NCBI GenBank assembly: GCA_945829235.1 | Contig: CALZUA010000005.1 | Location: 116,251 to 180,250 of the forward strand | DNA length: 64,000 bases | Source of the DNA: an uncultured Clostridia bacterium | GTDB lineage: Bacteria > Bacillota > Clostridia > Oscillospirales > Ruminococcaceae | Direction: 5' to 3' | Translations under genes and position numbers: made by a program | The notes under the pieces: model-generated | What the model saw: the letters and a program-made list of their open reading frames with translations, nothing else | Database searches by the model: none | What the model was told of the DNA's origin: nothing | In this document: piece by piece, positions 1-9,586 of the stretch | How positions within the stretch are numbered: the first letter of the stretch is position 1 | How the letters are laid out: the number at the start of each line of letters is the position of its first letter

Positions 1-99
1 ATTATCGGAATGCACGGCGGAATGTTGGAGATAGAAAGCACGCTTGGCGTTGGGACAACGGTTACGATTGTACTGCCGCTGGCGGTTAAGGAAGAGTAA
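1..99 (+). CDS. Sensor histidine kinase, C-terminal end (partial)
   Basis: The window opens inside a reading frame that ends with TAA at 97-99. The 32 visible residues read IIGMHGGMLEIES, then LGVGTTVTIVLP, which is the G2-box end of a GHKL ATPase domain (Gly-rich lid followed by a T-x-T/V-I-x-L-P strand). This fits the C-terminus of a two-component histidine kinase. Substrate, sensor domain and partner regulator are outside the window. It ends one base before the next gene and probably shares its transcript. Confidence 0.7.
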   Translation: MIGMHGGMLEIESTLGVGTTVTIVLPLAVKEE

Positions 100-100
100 A

Positions 101-1090
101 ATGAGCAAAAAAACAAAATGTTGCGAAAAAAAGACAAAGGTTGGCGGACAGGCACTGATTGAAGGGATAATGATGAAAGGCGTTTCTGTGGGAGCGATGG
201 CTGTCCGCAAAAAGGACGGCTCGATTTACACGGAGCAGTGGGAGTTGCCCGAGAAAAAATGGTACAACAAAGCGCTTTTCGTGCGCGGCTGCGTGAATTT
301 TGTGCAACAGCTCCGCGAGGGTATGACTTGTATGAACAAATCCTCGGAAATCAGCGGCGCTTTTGACGATGAAAGCGAGCAGACAAAGTTCGACAAGTGG
401 CTTGAAAAGCACTTCGGTGAAAAGGGCTTTGAGGTGATTTCGGGGATTTTCGGATTTTTGGTGATTGTGGCAATGCTCGCGATTTTTCTGTTTGTGCCGT
501 CGTATTTGTTCAAGTTAATCGAGAGCGCGGTCGGCGAGGGGACGGACATTTCGATGTGGAAATCAGCGTTTGAGGGTGTGCTGAAGCTGATTTTGTTTGT
601 GATTTATATGGCGATTGTGGCGCAGATGAAAAGCATTCGCCGCACCTACGAGTATCACGGCGCGGAGCACAAAACGATTGCGTGCTATGAGGCGGGAAAA
701 GAGCTTACGGTCGAGAACATCAAGCCGATGCGCCGCTTTCACCCGCGTTGCGGAACGAGTTTTATCATCATCACGCTTTTGGTGAGCATTCTCGTGTACT
801 CGCTTGTGCCGCTTGAACCCGCGCAGTGGCTGGGTATCGAGAACAAGGTGCTGGCAACGTTGCTGAGAATTTTGGTAAAGCTACCGCTTTTGCCGGTTGT
901 CGTGGGAATTTCTTATGAAATAATCAGGCTTGCGGGGCGTTACACAAACATTCTCACGAAAATAATTTCAGCGCCGGGACTTTGGATGCAGCGCCTTACC
1001 ACAAAAGAGCCCGACGACAAGCAGATTGAAATCGCGATTGCGGCGGTTCTGCCTTGCCTGCCGAAAGACGGCGAGGACGACAACTGGTGA
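101..1090 (+). CDS. DUF1385 family membrane protein (YqhQ-like)
   Basis: 329 residues. I start it at the ATG at 101, one base after the kinase stop, because AAGGAAG at 88-94 gives a good ribosome site; an in-frame start at 44 would lie inside the kinase gene. The Lys/Cys-rich N-terminus is followed by GGQALIEGIMM, the conserved entry motif of DUF1385, and by hydrophobic segments near residues 112-138, 158-175, 220-240 and 255-280. The motif EYHGAEHKTIACYE near residue 185 is also typical. The family sits next to prmC in many Firmicutes; its biochemical role is not established. It overlaps prmC by one base (TGATG), implying translational coupling. Confidence 0.88.
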   Translation: MSKKTKCCEKKTKVGGQALIEGIMMKGVSVGAMAVRKKDGSIYTEQWELPEKKWYNKALFVRGCVNFVQQLREGMTCMNKSSEISGAFDDESEQTKFDKWLEKHFGEKGFEVISGIFGFLVIVAMLAIFLFVPSYLFKLIESAVGEGTDISMWKSAFEGVLKLILFVIYMAIVAQMKSIRRTYEYHGAEHKTIACYEAGKELTVENIKPMRRFHPRCGTSFIIITLLVSILVYSLVPLEPAQWLGIENKVLATLLRILVKLPLLPVVVGISYEIIRLAGRYTNILTKIISAPGLWMQRLTTKEPDDKQIEIAIAAVLPCLPKDGEDDNW

Positions 1091-1932
1091 TGGAAATCAG
1101 GGATTTGTTGAGGGAAACGCTTTGCGCGCTTGCGGATAACGGTGTGGAAAACGCGGGCTTTGAGGCGCGGCAAATTCTCGAAAAAGCGGGAATTTCACCG
1201 ATGAAAATTCTTGCCGAGCCGTGTGAAAAAATCTCTCCCGAAATTTGTGCAAGTGTTCACGAAATGACGGAAAAACGCGTTTCGGGGTATCCGTTGCAAT
1301 ACATTCTCGGCGAGTGGGAGTTTTACGGGCTGACGTTTGAGGTCGGCGAGGGAGTTTTAATTCCGCGTCAGGACACGGAAACTTTGGTGGAAATCGCGGC
1401 GGATTTTCTGCAAACGTTGCCCAAAAACGAGCGCAAAACGCTGGATTTATGCGCGGGGAGCGGTTGCATCGGAATAACGCTTGCCAAGCTTTTCGGTGCG
1501 GAAGCAACGCTTGTCGAGAAGTCACAAGAGGCATTTGCGTATCTTGAAAAGAATATCGCGCTGAATGATGTGAAAGCGCAGTGTAATGCGGTTCTCGGGG
1601 ACTGCTTTGACGAGAAAAAAATCGGCGGCGAGTACAATTTAATTCTCTCGAACCCGCCGTATCTTACCGAAAAAGATATGGAAAATCTGCAAAAAGAGGT
1701 AACGTTTGAGCCAAAAACGGCTTTGTATGGCGGCGCGGACGGCTTGGATTTTTACCGCGCGCTTCTTGCAAAATACCCGAAAATGCTGAAGGAAAACGGG
1801 CTTTTTGCGGTTGAAATTGGAATGGGCGAGGAGAAAGCGGTTGCCGAGCTGTTTCGCGAAAACGGTCTTGAACCGCAGTTTAGCGAGGATTATCGAGGTA
1901 TAATCCGCGTGGTTTACGGTGTTAAATATTGA
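1090..1932 (+). CDS. prmC: Peptide chain release factor N5-glutamine methyltransferase
   Basis: 280 residues; methylates the Gln of the GGQ motif in release factors RF1/RF2 using S-adenosylmethionine. Visible marks are the helical N-terminal domain, the SAM motif [16 protein letters not shown] near residue 118, and the catalytic NPPY in [14 protein letters not shown] near residue 187. The start is the ATG at 1090, which overlaps the upstream stop; a longer start at 1054 would add an Arg-rich tail with no family match. A likely target, RF2, is encoded at 18611-19723. Confidence 0.95.
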   Translation: MEIRDLLRETLCALADNGVENAGFEARQILEKAGISPMKILAEPCEKISPEICASVHEMTEKRVSGYPLQYILGEWEFYGLTFEVGEGVLIPRQDTETLVEIAADFLQTLPKNERKTLDLCAGSGCIGITLAKLFGAEATLVEKSQEAFAYLEKNIALNDVKAQCNAVLGDCFDEKKIGGEYNLILSNPPYLTEKDMENLQKEVTFEPKTALYGGADGLDFYRALLAKYPKMLKENGLFAVEIGMGEEKAVAELFRENGLEPQFSEDYRGIIRVVYGVKY

Positions 1933-1954
1933 AAAAAATACGGAGGGCAAAAAA

Positions 1955-3103
1955 ATGGCAATGGAAAAGAAAAAGGCTGCGGGAAAAACGGCTGAAAAAG
2001 TGGAAAAAACTGTTGATGCTGCCGACAAAAAGCGCGCGATTGAGCTTGCAATGGCGCAGATTGACAAGCAGTTCGGCGAGGGCACGATTATGTTTATGGG
2101 CGAGAACAAGCACATGGACATCGAGCATATCTCGACAGGCTCGCTGATGCTGGATTTGGCGCTCGGAATAGGCGGACTGCCGAAGGGCAGAATTATCGAG
2201 GTTTACGGCGCGGAGTCGTCGGGTAAGACAACGCTCTGTCTGCACGCTGTTGCCGAGGCGCAGAAAGCGGGCGGAATGGCGGCGTTCATCGATGTTGAGC
2301 ACGCGCTCGACCCTGTTTATGCGAAGTCACTGGGCGTTGACGTGGACAATCTGCTGGTTTCGCAACCCGATACGGGTGAACAGGCGCTCGAAATCATCGA
2401 AACGCTTGTTCGTTCGGGAGCAATCGATATCGTTGTTCTCGACTCGGTTGCGGCAATGGCGACAAAGGCGGAAATTGACGGCGATATGGGCGACGCGCAC
2501 GTCGGCGTACAGGCGCGTTTGATGTCACAGGCGATGAGAAAGCTCACCGCGATTATAGGCAAAACCAACTGCGTGGCAATTTTCATCAACCAAATCCGCG
2601 AGAAAATCGGCGTCCTTTACGGCAACCCCGAAACTACACCCGGCGGTCGTGCGCTTAAATTCTACTCGTCCGTGAGAATTGACGTGAGAAAAGGCGAGCC
2701 GCTCAAAAACGGTTCGGAAATTATCGGAAACCGTGTTAAGTGCAAGGTCGTGAAAAACAAGGTTGCGCCGCCCTTCAAGACCGCGGAATTTGATATGATT
2801 TTCGGCGAGGGAATTTCCAAAATCGGTGAGATTATCGACTGCGCGGTTGAGTTTAACATAATCAAAAAGAGCGGTTCGTGGTTCTCGTATGACGATGTGA
2901 AAATCGGTCAGGGCAAGGACAAGGTCAAGGATTTCCTGAAAGAGAACACCCAAATTTGCGAAGAAATCGAGAAAAAGGTTCGCGATGAATTTGCAAAGCG
3001 CGCAAGTAACGGAGAGGAAATTCTTCCCACAGAGGAGGAGAAAAAGCCCGAGGAAAAGGCGGAGGACGATTTTTCCGAGTTTGACACAGACGGCGCTGAA
3101 TAA
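1955..3103 (+). CDS. recA: Recombinase RecA
   Basis: 382 residues. RecA binds single-stranded DNA, drives strand exchange and stimulates LexA cleavage. The Walker A motif [10 protein letters not shown] is near residue 83, the VDSVAAM Walker B strand near 160, and the DNA-binding loop L2 follows at about 210-225. The acidic C-terminal tail ([13 protein letters not shown]) is typical. The start is the ATG at 1955, preceded by CGGAGGG at 1941-1947; the frame opens earlier at 1919 but without support. It overlaps recX by one base. Confidence 0.98.
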   Translation: MAMEKKKAAGKTAEKVEKTVDAADKKRAIELAMAQIDKQFGEGTIMFMGENKHMDIEHISTGSLMLDLALGIGGLPKGRIIEVYGAESSGKTTLCLHAVAEAQKAGGMAAFIDVEHALDPVYAKSLGVDVDNLLVSQPDTGEQALEIIETLVRSGAIDIVVLDSVAAMATKAEIDGDMGDAHVGVQARLMSQAMRKLTAIIGKTNCVAIFINQIREKIGVLYGNPETTPGGRALKFYSSVRIDVRKGEPLKNGSEIIGNRVKCKVVKNKVAPPFKTAEFDMIFGEGISKIGEIIDCAVEFNIIKKSGSWFSYDDVKIGQGKDKVKDFLKENTQICEEIEKKVRDEFAKRASNGEEILPTEEEKKPEEKAEDDFSEFDTDGAE

Positions 3104-3741
3104 TGAAAATCACGTCTTTAGCGGAGTATAAGGGCGACACTTGGGAGATTGTTCTCGATAACGGGAAAAAAATCTTCGTGAACGAGCTTGTGGTGAGTGA
3201 TTGCCGGCTTTTCGAGGGCAAGGAGATTAGCGCGGCGGATTTGTCCGCGATAACTTCCGCCGACCTTGTGAGAAAAGCGAAAAAACGTGCGCTGTACCTG
3301 CTTGGCGAGCGGGCTTATTGCAGGGGAGAGCTGTTCTCAAAGCTTGAGAAAACGTACAACGCGGAGATTGCCGAGGAAGCGGTTTCGTATGTTGAGGAAC
3401 TCGGTTACATCGATGACGAGGATTACGCGGAAAAGCTCGCGGAGTACCTGATAAAGCACAAAAAGCACGGAGTTTACCGAGCAAAACAGGAGATGCTTCA
3501 CAAGGGGCTACCGCGCGAGCTTTGTGAAAACGCACTTGCGGAGTACACCGAGGAAGAGCTGGACGAGGAATTGACCGAGCTTATCGGGAAAAAATATATT
3601 GATAAAATAGCGGATTTTGACGGTCGTCGAAGAACTGTCGCGGCGCTTGTGCGAAGGGGATATGATTTCACTTCGGTGAAGCGTTGCATAGCAAAATGCT
3701 TGGATAATTTCGACGATGAGGAGTTTTACGAAAATGAGTGA
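3103..3741 (+). CDS. recX: Regulatory protein RecX
   Basis: 212 residues. RecX binds RecA filaments and modulates their activity. The central and C-terminal parts show the helical RecX repeats: ALYLLGERAYCRGELFSKL, then YIDDEDYAEKLAEYL and KHGVYRAKQEML. The immediate 3' position to recA, with start and stop codons overlapping, is the usual arrangement and keeps the two proteins in a coupled ratio. Length is normal for Firmicutes RecX. Confidence 0.93.
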   Translation: MKITSLAEYKGDTWEIVLDNGKKIFVNELVVSDCRLFEGKEISAADLSAITSADLVRKAKKRALYLLGERAYCRGELFSKLEKTYNAEIAEEAVSYVEELGYIDDEDYAEKLAEYLIKHKKHGVYRAKQEMLHKGLPRELCENALAEYTEEELDEELTELIGKKYIDKIADFDGRRRTVAALVRRGYDFTSVKRCIAKCLDNFDDEEFYENE

Positions 3742-5071
3742 GAAAAAACTAACAAAGGTTGCGATGGTTTCGCTTGGTTGTGCGAAAAATCAGGTTGACG
3801 CGGAGATGATGATGGCGCGGCTTGCGGACGCGGGCTATGCTTTTGTCGAGGAACCGGGCGTTTCGGATATCGTTTTGCTCAACACCTGCGGCTTTATCAC
3901 GGCGGCAAAGGAAGAAGCAATCGAGTGGCTGAACGAGCTGATTGAGCTGAAAAAAGAGGGCACAATAAAGCATATCTGCGTGACGGGTTGCCTTTCCGAG
4001 CGTTATCGCGGGGAATTTGCGGAGCTTTATCCTGAGGTTGACGCGGTTGTGGGAATTTCGGAGTATGAGCGGATTGCCGAGGTTTTCGAGAAAATGCAAA
4101 AGGGCGATAAAGTCCTGACATTCGGCGACAAGGAAAAGCACACTATGGAGGGTAAGCGGATTTTGTCCACCGCGCCGCACTACGCTTATATGCGTATCGC
4201 GGACGGTTGCGACAACTGCTGTACCTATTGTGCAATTCCGCAAATCCGCGGGCATTATCGCTCAAGACCGATGGAGAAAATTGTCGAGGAAGCGCGGCTT
4301 CTTGCCGAGGACGGCGTGAAGGAGCTTATTCTGATTGCACAGGACACCACGCGCTACGGGCTTGATTTGTACGGAAAGCTGGCTTTGCCCGACCTCCTGA
4401 ACAAGCTCTGCGAGCTGGATTTCAAGTGGATAAGACTGCTTTACTGCTACCCCGAGAGGATTACGGACGAGCTGATTTCGGTTATCAAAAATCAGCCGAA
4501 AATCGTGAAATATCTCGACATTCCGATGCAACACTGCGATGGCGCGTTGCTCAAGCGGATGAACCGCAAGGGTGACGAGAACTCACTGCGCGAGCTTGTG
4601 GCAAAGTTGCGGCGCGAGATACCGGGAATTACGCTCAGAACCACGTTTATCACGGGTTTTCCGGGCGAAACCGAGGAGCAGTTCAACAAGCTCGGTGAGT
4701 TTGCTGAGGAGATGAAGTTCGAGAGAATGGGCTGTTTCGCGTACTCCGAGGAGGAGGGAACACCCGCTGCCGGTTTCCCCGACCAAGTTGACGAGGAAAT
4801 CCGTGAGCACCGAAAGGAAATTCTCGAGGAACAGCAGGACACGCGTGTTGCGGCGATGTACGAGGCAATGACGGGCGAAGAAGTCGAGGTTGTTGTCGAG
4901 GGCTATGACAGGTATCTCGAGCATTATTTCGGACGAAGCGCGGCGTTTGCGCCCGAGATTGACGGAATGATTTATTTCACCGCGAAGGGCAAAAAGGTTG
5001 CCGCGGGAGATTTTGTGAACGTCCGCCTGCAACGAGTTGTTGAGAATAACCTTATCGGAGAATTAGTATGA
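3734..5071 (+). CDS. rimO: Ribosomal protein uS12 methylthiotransferase
   Basis: 445 residues. RimO is a radical-SAM enzyme that adds a methylthio group to Asp of ribosomal protein S12. Domains in order: UPF0004 N-terminal domain (SLGCAKNQVDAE near residue 11), radical-SAM core with the C-x3-C-x2-C triad in DGCDNCCTYCAIP near residue 155, and a C-terminal TRAM domain. The start at 3734 follows GAGGAG at 3718-3723; the frame also opens at 3716 but without a ribosome site. It overlaps recX by 8 bases and pgsA by 4. Confidence 0.95.
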   Translation: MSEKKLTKVAMVSLGCAKNQVDAEMMMARLADAGYAFVEEPGVSDIVLLNTCGFITAAKEEAIEWLNELIELKKEGTIKHICVTGCLSERYRGEFAELYPEVDAVVGISEYERIAEVFEKMQKGDKVLTFGDKEKHTMEGKRILSTAPHYAYMRIADGCDNCCTYCAIPQIRGHYRSRPMEKIVEEARLLAEDGVKELILIAQDTTRYGLDLYGKLALPDLLNKLCELDFKWIRLLYCYPERITDELISVIKNQPKIVKYLDIPMQHCDGALLKRMNRKGDENSLRELVAKLRREIPGITLRTTFITGFPGETEEQFNKLGEFAEEMKFERMGCFAYSEEEGTPAAGFPDQVDEEIREHRKEILEEQQDTRVAAMYEAMTGEEVEVVVEGYDRYLEHYFGRSAAFAPEIDGMIYFTAKGKKVAAGDFVNVRLQRVVENNLIGELV

Positions 5072-5682
5072 ACCTGCCAAATAAGCTTACGGTAATCAGA
5101 ATTGCGATTGTGCCGTTTTTCGTGTTATTTATGTGTGTTTCGGAGATACCGCTTCGGTTTGTCTGGGCGCTTTTGCTGTTTATCGCGGCAAGCGTAACGG
5201 ACTTGCTTGACGGAAAGCTGGCGCGAAAGTACGACCTTGTGACGAATTTCGGAAAATTCCTTGACCCGCTTGCCGACAAAATTCTGGTTGCGGCGGCATT
5301 GGTTTGTTTTGTGGAACAAGGCTGGACGTATTCTTGGGTTGTGATAATTGTGTTGCTTCGCGAGTTTATGGTATCGGGAATAAGACTTGCCGCGGTTTCA
5401 AGCGCTAAAACTGCGGTAATCCCCGCAAGCATCTGGGGTAAAGTCAAGACCGTGTTCACGATAATTGCGATAATCGCGATACTTTTGATGCACATTTTGA
5501 TGTCGTTAAACGTGATGTACGACGCGGGAACATTCTCGGTTTTGTCCACAGCGGGCGGATTTTTCGGCATTCCCGTGCAGATAATCAGCGATGTTTTGAT
5601 GTATTTAACGGCGGCGATTACGTTGATTTCGGGCGTGAAGTATCTTTACGATTATCGCGAGTACGTTGACCCGAAAAAGTGA
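5068..5682 (+). CDS. pgsA: CDP-diacylglycerol-glycerol-3-phosphate 3-phosphatidyltransferase
   Basis: 204 residues. It makes phosphatidylglycerophosphate, the first committed step to phosphatidylglycerol and cardiolipin. The CDP-alcohol phosphotransferase signature D-G-x2-A-R-x8-G-x3-D-x3-D is visible as DLLDGKLARKYD followed by FGKFLDPLADK. Several hydrophobic helices make it an integral membrane enzyme. The start ATG at 5068 overlaps the rimO stop as ATGA. Confidence 0.95.
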   Translation: MNLPNKLTVIRIAIVPFFVLFMCVSEIPLRFVWALLLFIAASVTDLLDGKLARKYDLVTNFGKFLDPLADKILVAAALVCFVEQGWTYSWVVIIVLLREFMVSGIRLAAVSSAKTAVIPASIWGKVKTVFTIIAIIAILLMHILMSLNVMYDAGTFSVLSTAGGFFGIPVQIISDVLMYLTAAITLISGVKYLYDYREYVDPKK

Positions 5683-5689
5683 GGAAACG

Positions 5690-6574
5690 ATGAGCGACAA
5701 AGTTTTAAATCAGGATTTGAGTGAAAAAGCGCCAAATCGCCCGCAGATGCTGATAGCTCAGCTTCTTTTCCGTGAAAAACCGGAAGCGTGCTCGTTTGAA
5801 AAGGCGAAAGCGGCGATGGAGAAGTACTGCGGGGAGCTTGGTGAAATCGGCGAAAAGCCCGATATTTTGATGTTCCCGGTGCAAAAGTACAAGGTTATGT
5901 TCGAGGACAAGCCGCAGGGTGTGCCGGTTCTTGCGTGTTTTATGCAGCCGATTGAGTTCAAAATGGAGCTTGACGAGCTGACGCGCTCGCAGTTCTGGGA
6001 TATGGAAAACGGCGCGGAGTTTGTGGACGAGGTTAAGTACGAGGTTGTGGTTCACGCGATGCTGTCGGACGCGCTTTCGTACACCGAGCAGGCGGAGCTT
6101 TTTATCTCGCAACTTGACGCGGCGGTTGAGATGTACCCGACTTGCGAAGCGATTTATGTAACCGGCTCGGGAAAACTCACGCCAACCCAAAAATTCCTCT
6201 CGGACAGGCAGTGGGACACGGGCGCGCGCTTCCTGAAAGCGGCGGTGAATGTGCGGTTTTTCAACATTCAGGGTACGGGAGATATGCTTATCGACAGCCT
6301 TGGAATGTACACGCTCGCGCTGCCCGATGTGCAGATGCACTTCCGCAATCTTGACCCGAACGATGTTGTGAGCTACGTTTACAACATTTTAAGCTATCAG
6401 TACGAGAACGATTTCCCGATTGACAACAACGACAGTCTTGACGGAATAGGCGCGGACGGAAATATCAGCATTGATGTACAATGGCGCGCGCGTTACGAGG
6501 ACTCGCTTGTTCAACCTTTGCGACCTGTTCTCGATATCAATTGCGGAGAATTTGCCGCTGGAACGAGAGAATAA
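5690..6574 (+). CDS. DUF4261 domain-containing protein
   Basis: 294 residues, function unknown. The start ATG at 5690 follows GAGGA at 5681-5685, 7 bases after pgsA ends, so it is the last gene of this operon. The protein has no signal peptide or clear membrane segment. The pattern MLIAQLLFREKP, then TGSGKLTPTQKFL and VNVRFFNIQGTGDMLIDSLG, matches what I know of DUF4261 (PF14080) proteins, which are common near immunity and stress genes in Firmicutes. Two terminator hairpins follow. Confidence 0.75.
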   Translation: MSDKVLNQDLSEKAPNRPQMLIAQLLFREKPEACSFEKAKAAMEKYCGELGEIGEKPDILMFPVQKYKVMFEDKPQGVPVLACFMQPIEFKMELDELTRSQFWDMENGAEFVDEVKYEVVVHAMLSDALSYTEQAELFISQLDAAVEMYPTCEAIYVTGSGKLTPTQKFLSDRQWDTGARFLKAAVNVRFFNIQGTGDMLIDSLGMYTLALPDVQMHFRNLDPNDVVSYVYNILSYQYENDFPIDNNDSLDGIGADGNISIDVQWRARYEDSLVQPLRPVLDINCGEFAAGTRE

Positions 6575-6576
6575 GA

Positions 6577-6603
6577 AAATCCCGAGTTTTCAGCTCGGGA
6601 TTT
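6577..6603 (+). terminator. Intrinsic terminator, first of a pair
   Basis: The arms AAATCCCGAG and CTCGGGATTT form a 10-bp stem with a 7-base loop just after the DUF4261 stop. The flanks are A/T-rich on both sides, so it could act on both strands between convergent genes. Confidence 0.75.
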
Positions 6604-6621
6604 CAGTATGTCAAAAAAATT

Positions 6622-6647
6622 AAATCCCGAGTTTGTAGCTCGGGATT
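6622..6647. terminator. Intrinsic terminator, second of a pair
   Basis: The arms AATCCCGAG and CTCGGGATT repeat the stem of the hairpin 45 bases upstream almost exactly, with loop TTTGTAG-like sequence. Downstream on the plus strand is TGTTTTATT; on the minus strand the run is AATTTAATTTTTTT, which suits the end of the amidase gene at 6651. Confidence 0.75.
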
Positions 6648-6650
6648 GTT

Positions 6651-7523
6651 TTATTCGGAAATAATCTTGTACATTTCGGGACGGCGGTCGCGGAAAACGC
6701 CCCAGCTCATACGAAAATCGCGGATTTCATCGAGGTCGTATTCACGAAGGAGAACCGTTTCTTCATCAGCACCCGCGCAGGTTTCGATATTGCCGGTTTC
6801 ATCGGTGAGGAAGCTGCCGCCGTAGAATTTCAGCTCGCTTTGTTGAAAAGCGTTGTTTTCATCGGGATTGACCTCTTCGATACCAACGCGATTTGCCGCG
6901 ATAACGGGAACAAGGTTAGCCGCGGCGTGACCTTGCATACAGCGTTGCCAGTGACCTTTGCTGTTGCAGTCGAGGATAGGCTCGCTTCCGATAGCGGTGG
7001 GGTAGAGGAGCAACTCCGCGCCCATAAGCGCCATAGACCGCGCTGTTTCGGGGAACCACTGGTCCCAGCAAATCCCAACGCCGATTGTCCCGCAGGACGT
7101 GTTCCACACCTTAAAACCGGTGTTTCCGGGGGTGAAATAGAACTTTTCCTGATAAAAATGGTCATCGGGAATGTGCGTTTTTCGGTAAACGCCGAGCATT
7201 TTCCCACAGTCGAGAACCGCGATACTGTTGTACAAAACGTTGACATCGCGCTCGTAGAAGCTTATCGGGATAACCGCCGAAAGCTCCTCGGAAACCGCCA
7301 GAAATCGCTTAACAGCAGGGTTTTCGAGGACGGGCGTGGCGAGGTCGTAGTAATCGTAGCGCCGTTCCTGACAAAAATATTTCGTTTCAAAAAGCTCGGG
7401 CAGGAGGATAATTTTCGCCCCCTCCGCAGCGGCTTTTCGCACAAGTGCTTCGGCTTTATCGAGAGCCTGTTCGCGGGTTTCGGGAACGCTCATCTGAATT
7501 GCCGCAACAGTAACTTTTCTCAT
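6651..7523 (-). CDS. aguB: N-carbamoylputrescine amidase
   Basis: 290 residues, nitrilase superfamily. It hydrolyses N-carbamoylputrescine to putrescine, CO2 and ammonia, the last step of the agmatine route to putrescine. The catalytic Glu-Lys-Cys triad is visible as LPELF (E43), YRKTHIPD (K116) and GICWDQWFPE (C153). The start at 7523 is the first ATG and the length is normal. Its pathway partner, agmatine deiminase, is 10 kb away at 17387-18481 on the same strand, which supports this substrate over other nitrilases. Confidence 0.9.
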   Translation of the reverse strand: MRKVTVAAIQMSVPETREQALDKAEALVRKAAAEGAKIILLPELFETKYFCQERRYDYYDLATPVLENPAVKRFLAVSEELSAVIPISFYERDVNVLYNSIAVLDCGKMLGVYRKTHIPDDHFYQEKFYFTPGNTGFKVWNTSCGTIGVGICWDQWFPETARSMALMGAELLLYPTAIGSEPILDCNSKGHWQRCMQGHAAANLVPVIAANRVGIEEVNPDENNAFQQSELKFYGGSFLTDETGNIETCAGADEETVLLREYDLDEIRDFRMSWGVFRDRRPEMYKIISE

Positions 7524-7541
7524 AAAATCACCTTTTCAAAT

Positions 7542-9257
7542 TCACAAACATTTCTCGAAAACCATATCGAAAATTCTGAAATAGTGCATATCTTCGAGGT
7601 TCCATGTAATTATGTCGGTGACCGCCTCATAGCTTACAACGTAGGTTTTTCCGTCCTTGCCGGTGATAACGCGGTGAATGAAGGACAGCGTGCCCTGTTC
7701 AACAAGTTTTTCATAAACGGCGGGGTCTTTTTCGGAAAAACGCTTGGTGTTGTTGATAATCATAGTGCCGTTTTGATAGCGTTTTTCAAGCTCCTTGCTG
7801 TATAAGTAGTCGATAGTTTTGCTGATTTTCTTTGAGTTGAGCAACTTTTTCCCGCACTGCGCGACAACCTCTTTGTCGGTTTTGTTGTACACGATAATTC
7901 TCTCGACACCGAAATAAGTGACGATATCGTTCAGGATATTGTCGAGCGGGTACTCCTTGTTCTCGAGCACCATACTTGTGATTTTGCAGACAACCTCGCT
8001 CTTTTCGATACCTCTGCTCCCGAGCAACCCTGCGGTTTTGATACCCGATTGCAGAATGCTTTCAACCGAGCCGTGCTTTTCTCTGTCGTAGAGGACGTAG
8101 CGGTTTTTGCCCTTGCTTTTGGCGCGGTACAACAGGCAGTCTGCGAGCTTGAACAGCTCATCGTAGGACGCGTCGATGTCATCGGGATAAACGGAAAGAC
8201 CTATTGAGGTTGTGACGTGGAAGCCATCGATTTCGTCCTTGTAGGAGGCGGCGATTGAGTTTTTGATAGCTCGGAGAACGTTTCGGATATGCTCCTTGTT
8301 TATAAAATTGTCGAAAATCAGCAAAAATTCATCTCCGCCGATTCGTCCCGCTTTTCCGAAACCATCGGACTGCGCCTCGATAATTGATGCGCACTTTTTG
8401 AGCACCTCGTCGCCCTTTGAGTGACCGAAGTTGTCGTTGACGTTCTTGAAATCGTCAACATCGATGATAGCGATTGCTGTGGGGAGATTAAGCTCGTTAA
8501 TTCTGCGTTTAGCGAAATTCGTGATGTTGTCCTTGAGGAACAGACCGGTGAGCTGGTCGCGGCGGACAAACTCGTGGTTTGAGGACCGATAGGGGTCGCC
8601 GATTCTGCCTACGGTCATTATGTGAAAATCATCGAAATAAATCGCGGTACCCGTGAGATGAAGGCTGGACTTGCCCTGTTTGCTTTCAATCATATATTCG
8701 ATACTGCGGGTGCCGTTTTTCAGCTCCGTGCAGAATTTATCGACAACCTCGCGGCAGTCCTCGGATACTCGTGCAACGAGGGAGTTCGCCCATTCATCGA
8801 TAGGCTGATTGCCGATAATTTCCTTGCCGACATCATAGCGATAGCAGACAACGGAATTTTTCTGCGGGTCAAATGTATAGTAAACGTTTTCATACTGCGC
8901 GAGAAGAGCAATGGTTTCCTTTTCGCGGAGGAGTTGCCCGCAATAACCGTTGAACAGGCGTTCGATTTCGAGCATTCTCACCTCAACGTTGTCGCCGGGA
9001 TTTTTCTGCATAAGACGGCAAGCCATAGGAACGAGTTCGCCGTTTTCGGCAAAAACATTCAGCACAAAAATGCTCCCGAACCGCTTTTCATCGACCGTTT
9101 CCTTCAGCCTAACGCGCGAGTCCTCCGAAAGAATTCTGTCGAAGGTACTGTAAAGGCGCGCGCCGAGAAACGTGTAAAACGCCGCGTTTATTTCTCTGAA
9201 TTCGTAACCCGTGGGGTTGAACTTGAATTCGTACATCATTCCCGTTTGATTTTCCAT
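7542..9257 (-). CDS. Diguanylate cyclase (PAS-like/GGDEF protein)
   Basis: 571 residues, no membrane segment. The middle of the protein is a GGDEF domain: RRDQLTGLFLKDNITNFAKRR is cut to RRDQLTGLF at about residue 232, IAIIDVDDFKNVND gives the metal-binding Asp, and the active-site loop GRIGGDEFLLIFD is intact, so cyclic-di-GMP synthesis is plausible. No RxxD inhibitory site is evident five residues upstream. The N-terminal 220 residues look like one or two PAS-type sensing folds; the C-terminal 170 residues are an uncharacterised extension. It has its own consensus promoter at 9307-9335 and is followed by aguB 18 bases later. Confidence 0.85.
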   Translation of the reverse strand: MENQTGMMYEFKFNPTGYEFREINAAFYTFLGARLYSTFDRILSEDSRVRLKETVDEKRFGSIFVLNVFAENGELVPMACRLMQKNPGDNVEVRMLEIERLFNGYCGQLLREKETIALLAQYENVYYTFDPQKNSVVCYRYDVGKEIIGNQPIDEWANSLVARVSEDCREVVDKFCTELKNGTRSIEYMIESKQGKSSLHLTGTAIYFDDFHIMTVGRIGDPYRSSNHEFVRRDQLTGLFLKDNITNFAKRRINELNLPTAIAIIDVDDFKNVNDNFGHSKGDEVLKKCASIIEAQSDGFGKAGRIGGDEFLLIFDNFINKEHIRNVLRAIKNSIAASYKDEIDGFHVTTSIGLSVYPDDIDASYDELFKLADCLLYRAKSKGKNRYVLYDREKHGSVESILQSGIKTAGLLGSRGIEKSEVVCKITSMVLENKEYPLDNILNDIVTYFGVERIIVYNKTDKEVVAQCGKKLLNSKKISKTIDYLYSKELEKRYQNGTMIINNTKRFSEKDPAVYEKLVEQGTLSFIHRVITGKDGKTYVVSYEAVTDIITWNLEDMHYFRIFDMVFEKCL

Positions 9258-9306
9258 TAAAAAGCCTCGTTGAAAAATTATTTGTCTAAATAACGATATT
9301 TAATTC

Positions 9307-9335
9307 ATTATATCACATTTTACGATTTTTGTCAA
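9307..9335 (-). promoter_or_regulatory. Sigma-A promoter for the GGDEF gene
   Basis: On the minus strand TTGACA lies at 9335-9330 and TATAAT at 9312-9307, with a 17-base spacer: both hexamers match consensus exactly. The start codon is about 45 bases downstream. Confidence 0.85.
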
Positions 9336-9502
9336 GTGCAATTCAACATAATTCCAAATATTTCGTCAGTTAACTTAAACTAAATTTTTGTGCAATTTGG
9401 CAAAGAAAGGTAATTTGTGCATAAAAAAAGGCTCGTGATGTGACGGAATATGATAAAATTATATAAAAATGAAAGAAAAAACCGTAAAAAATTCAAAAAT
9501 TG

Positions 9503-9531
9503 TTGACAAGAGAGAGAAACTATGTTATATT
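9503..9531 (+). promoter_or_regulatory. Sigma-A promoter for the amino-acid ABC transporter
   Basis: TTGACA at 9503-9508 and TATATT at 9526-9531, spacer 17. A short hairpin (CGGAT at 9548-9552, ATCCG at 9559-9563) lies in the leader before the ribosome site GAGAGGAG. The rest of the 329-base gap from 9258 holds the divergent GGDEF promoter and otherwise AT-rich sequence with nothing else I recognise. Confidence 0.85.
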
Positions 9532-9586
9532 ATATTAAGTACAGATACGGATTGAATTATCCGAATGAAAGAGAGGAGTTTTTCTG

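Noticed and set aside
6840..7805. Long plus-strand frame across aguB and the GGDEF gene
   Set aside because: It is antisense to two clear genes, with no ribosome site and no recognisable protein.
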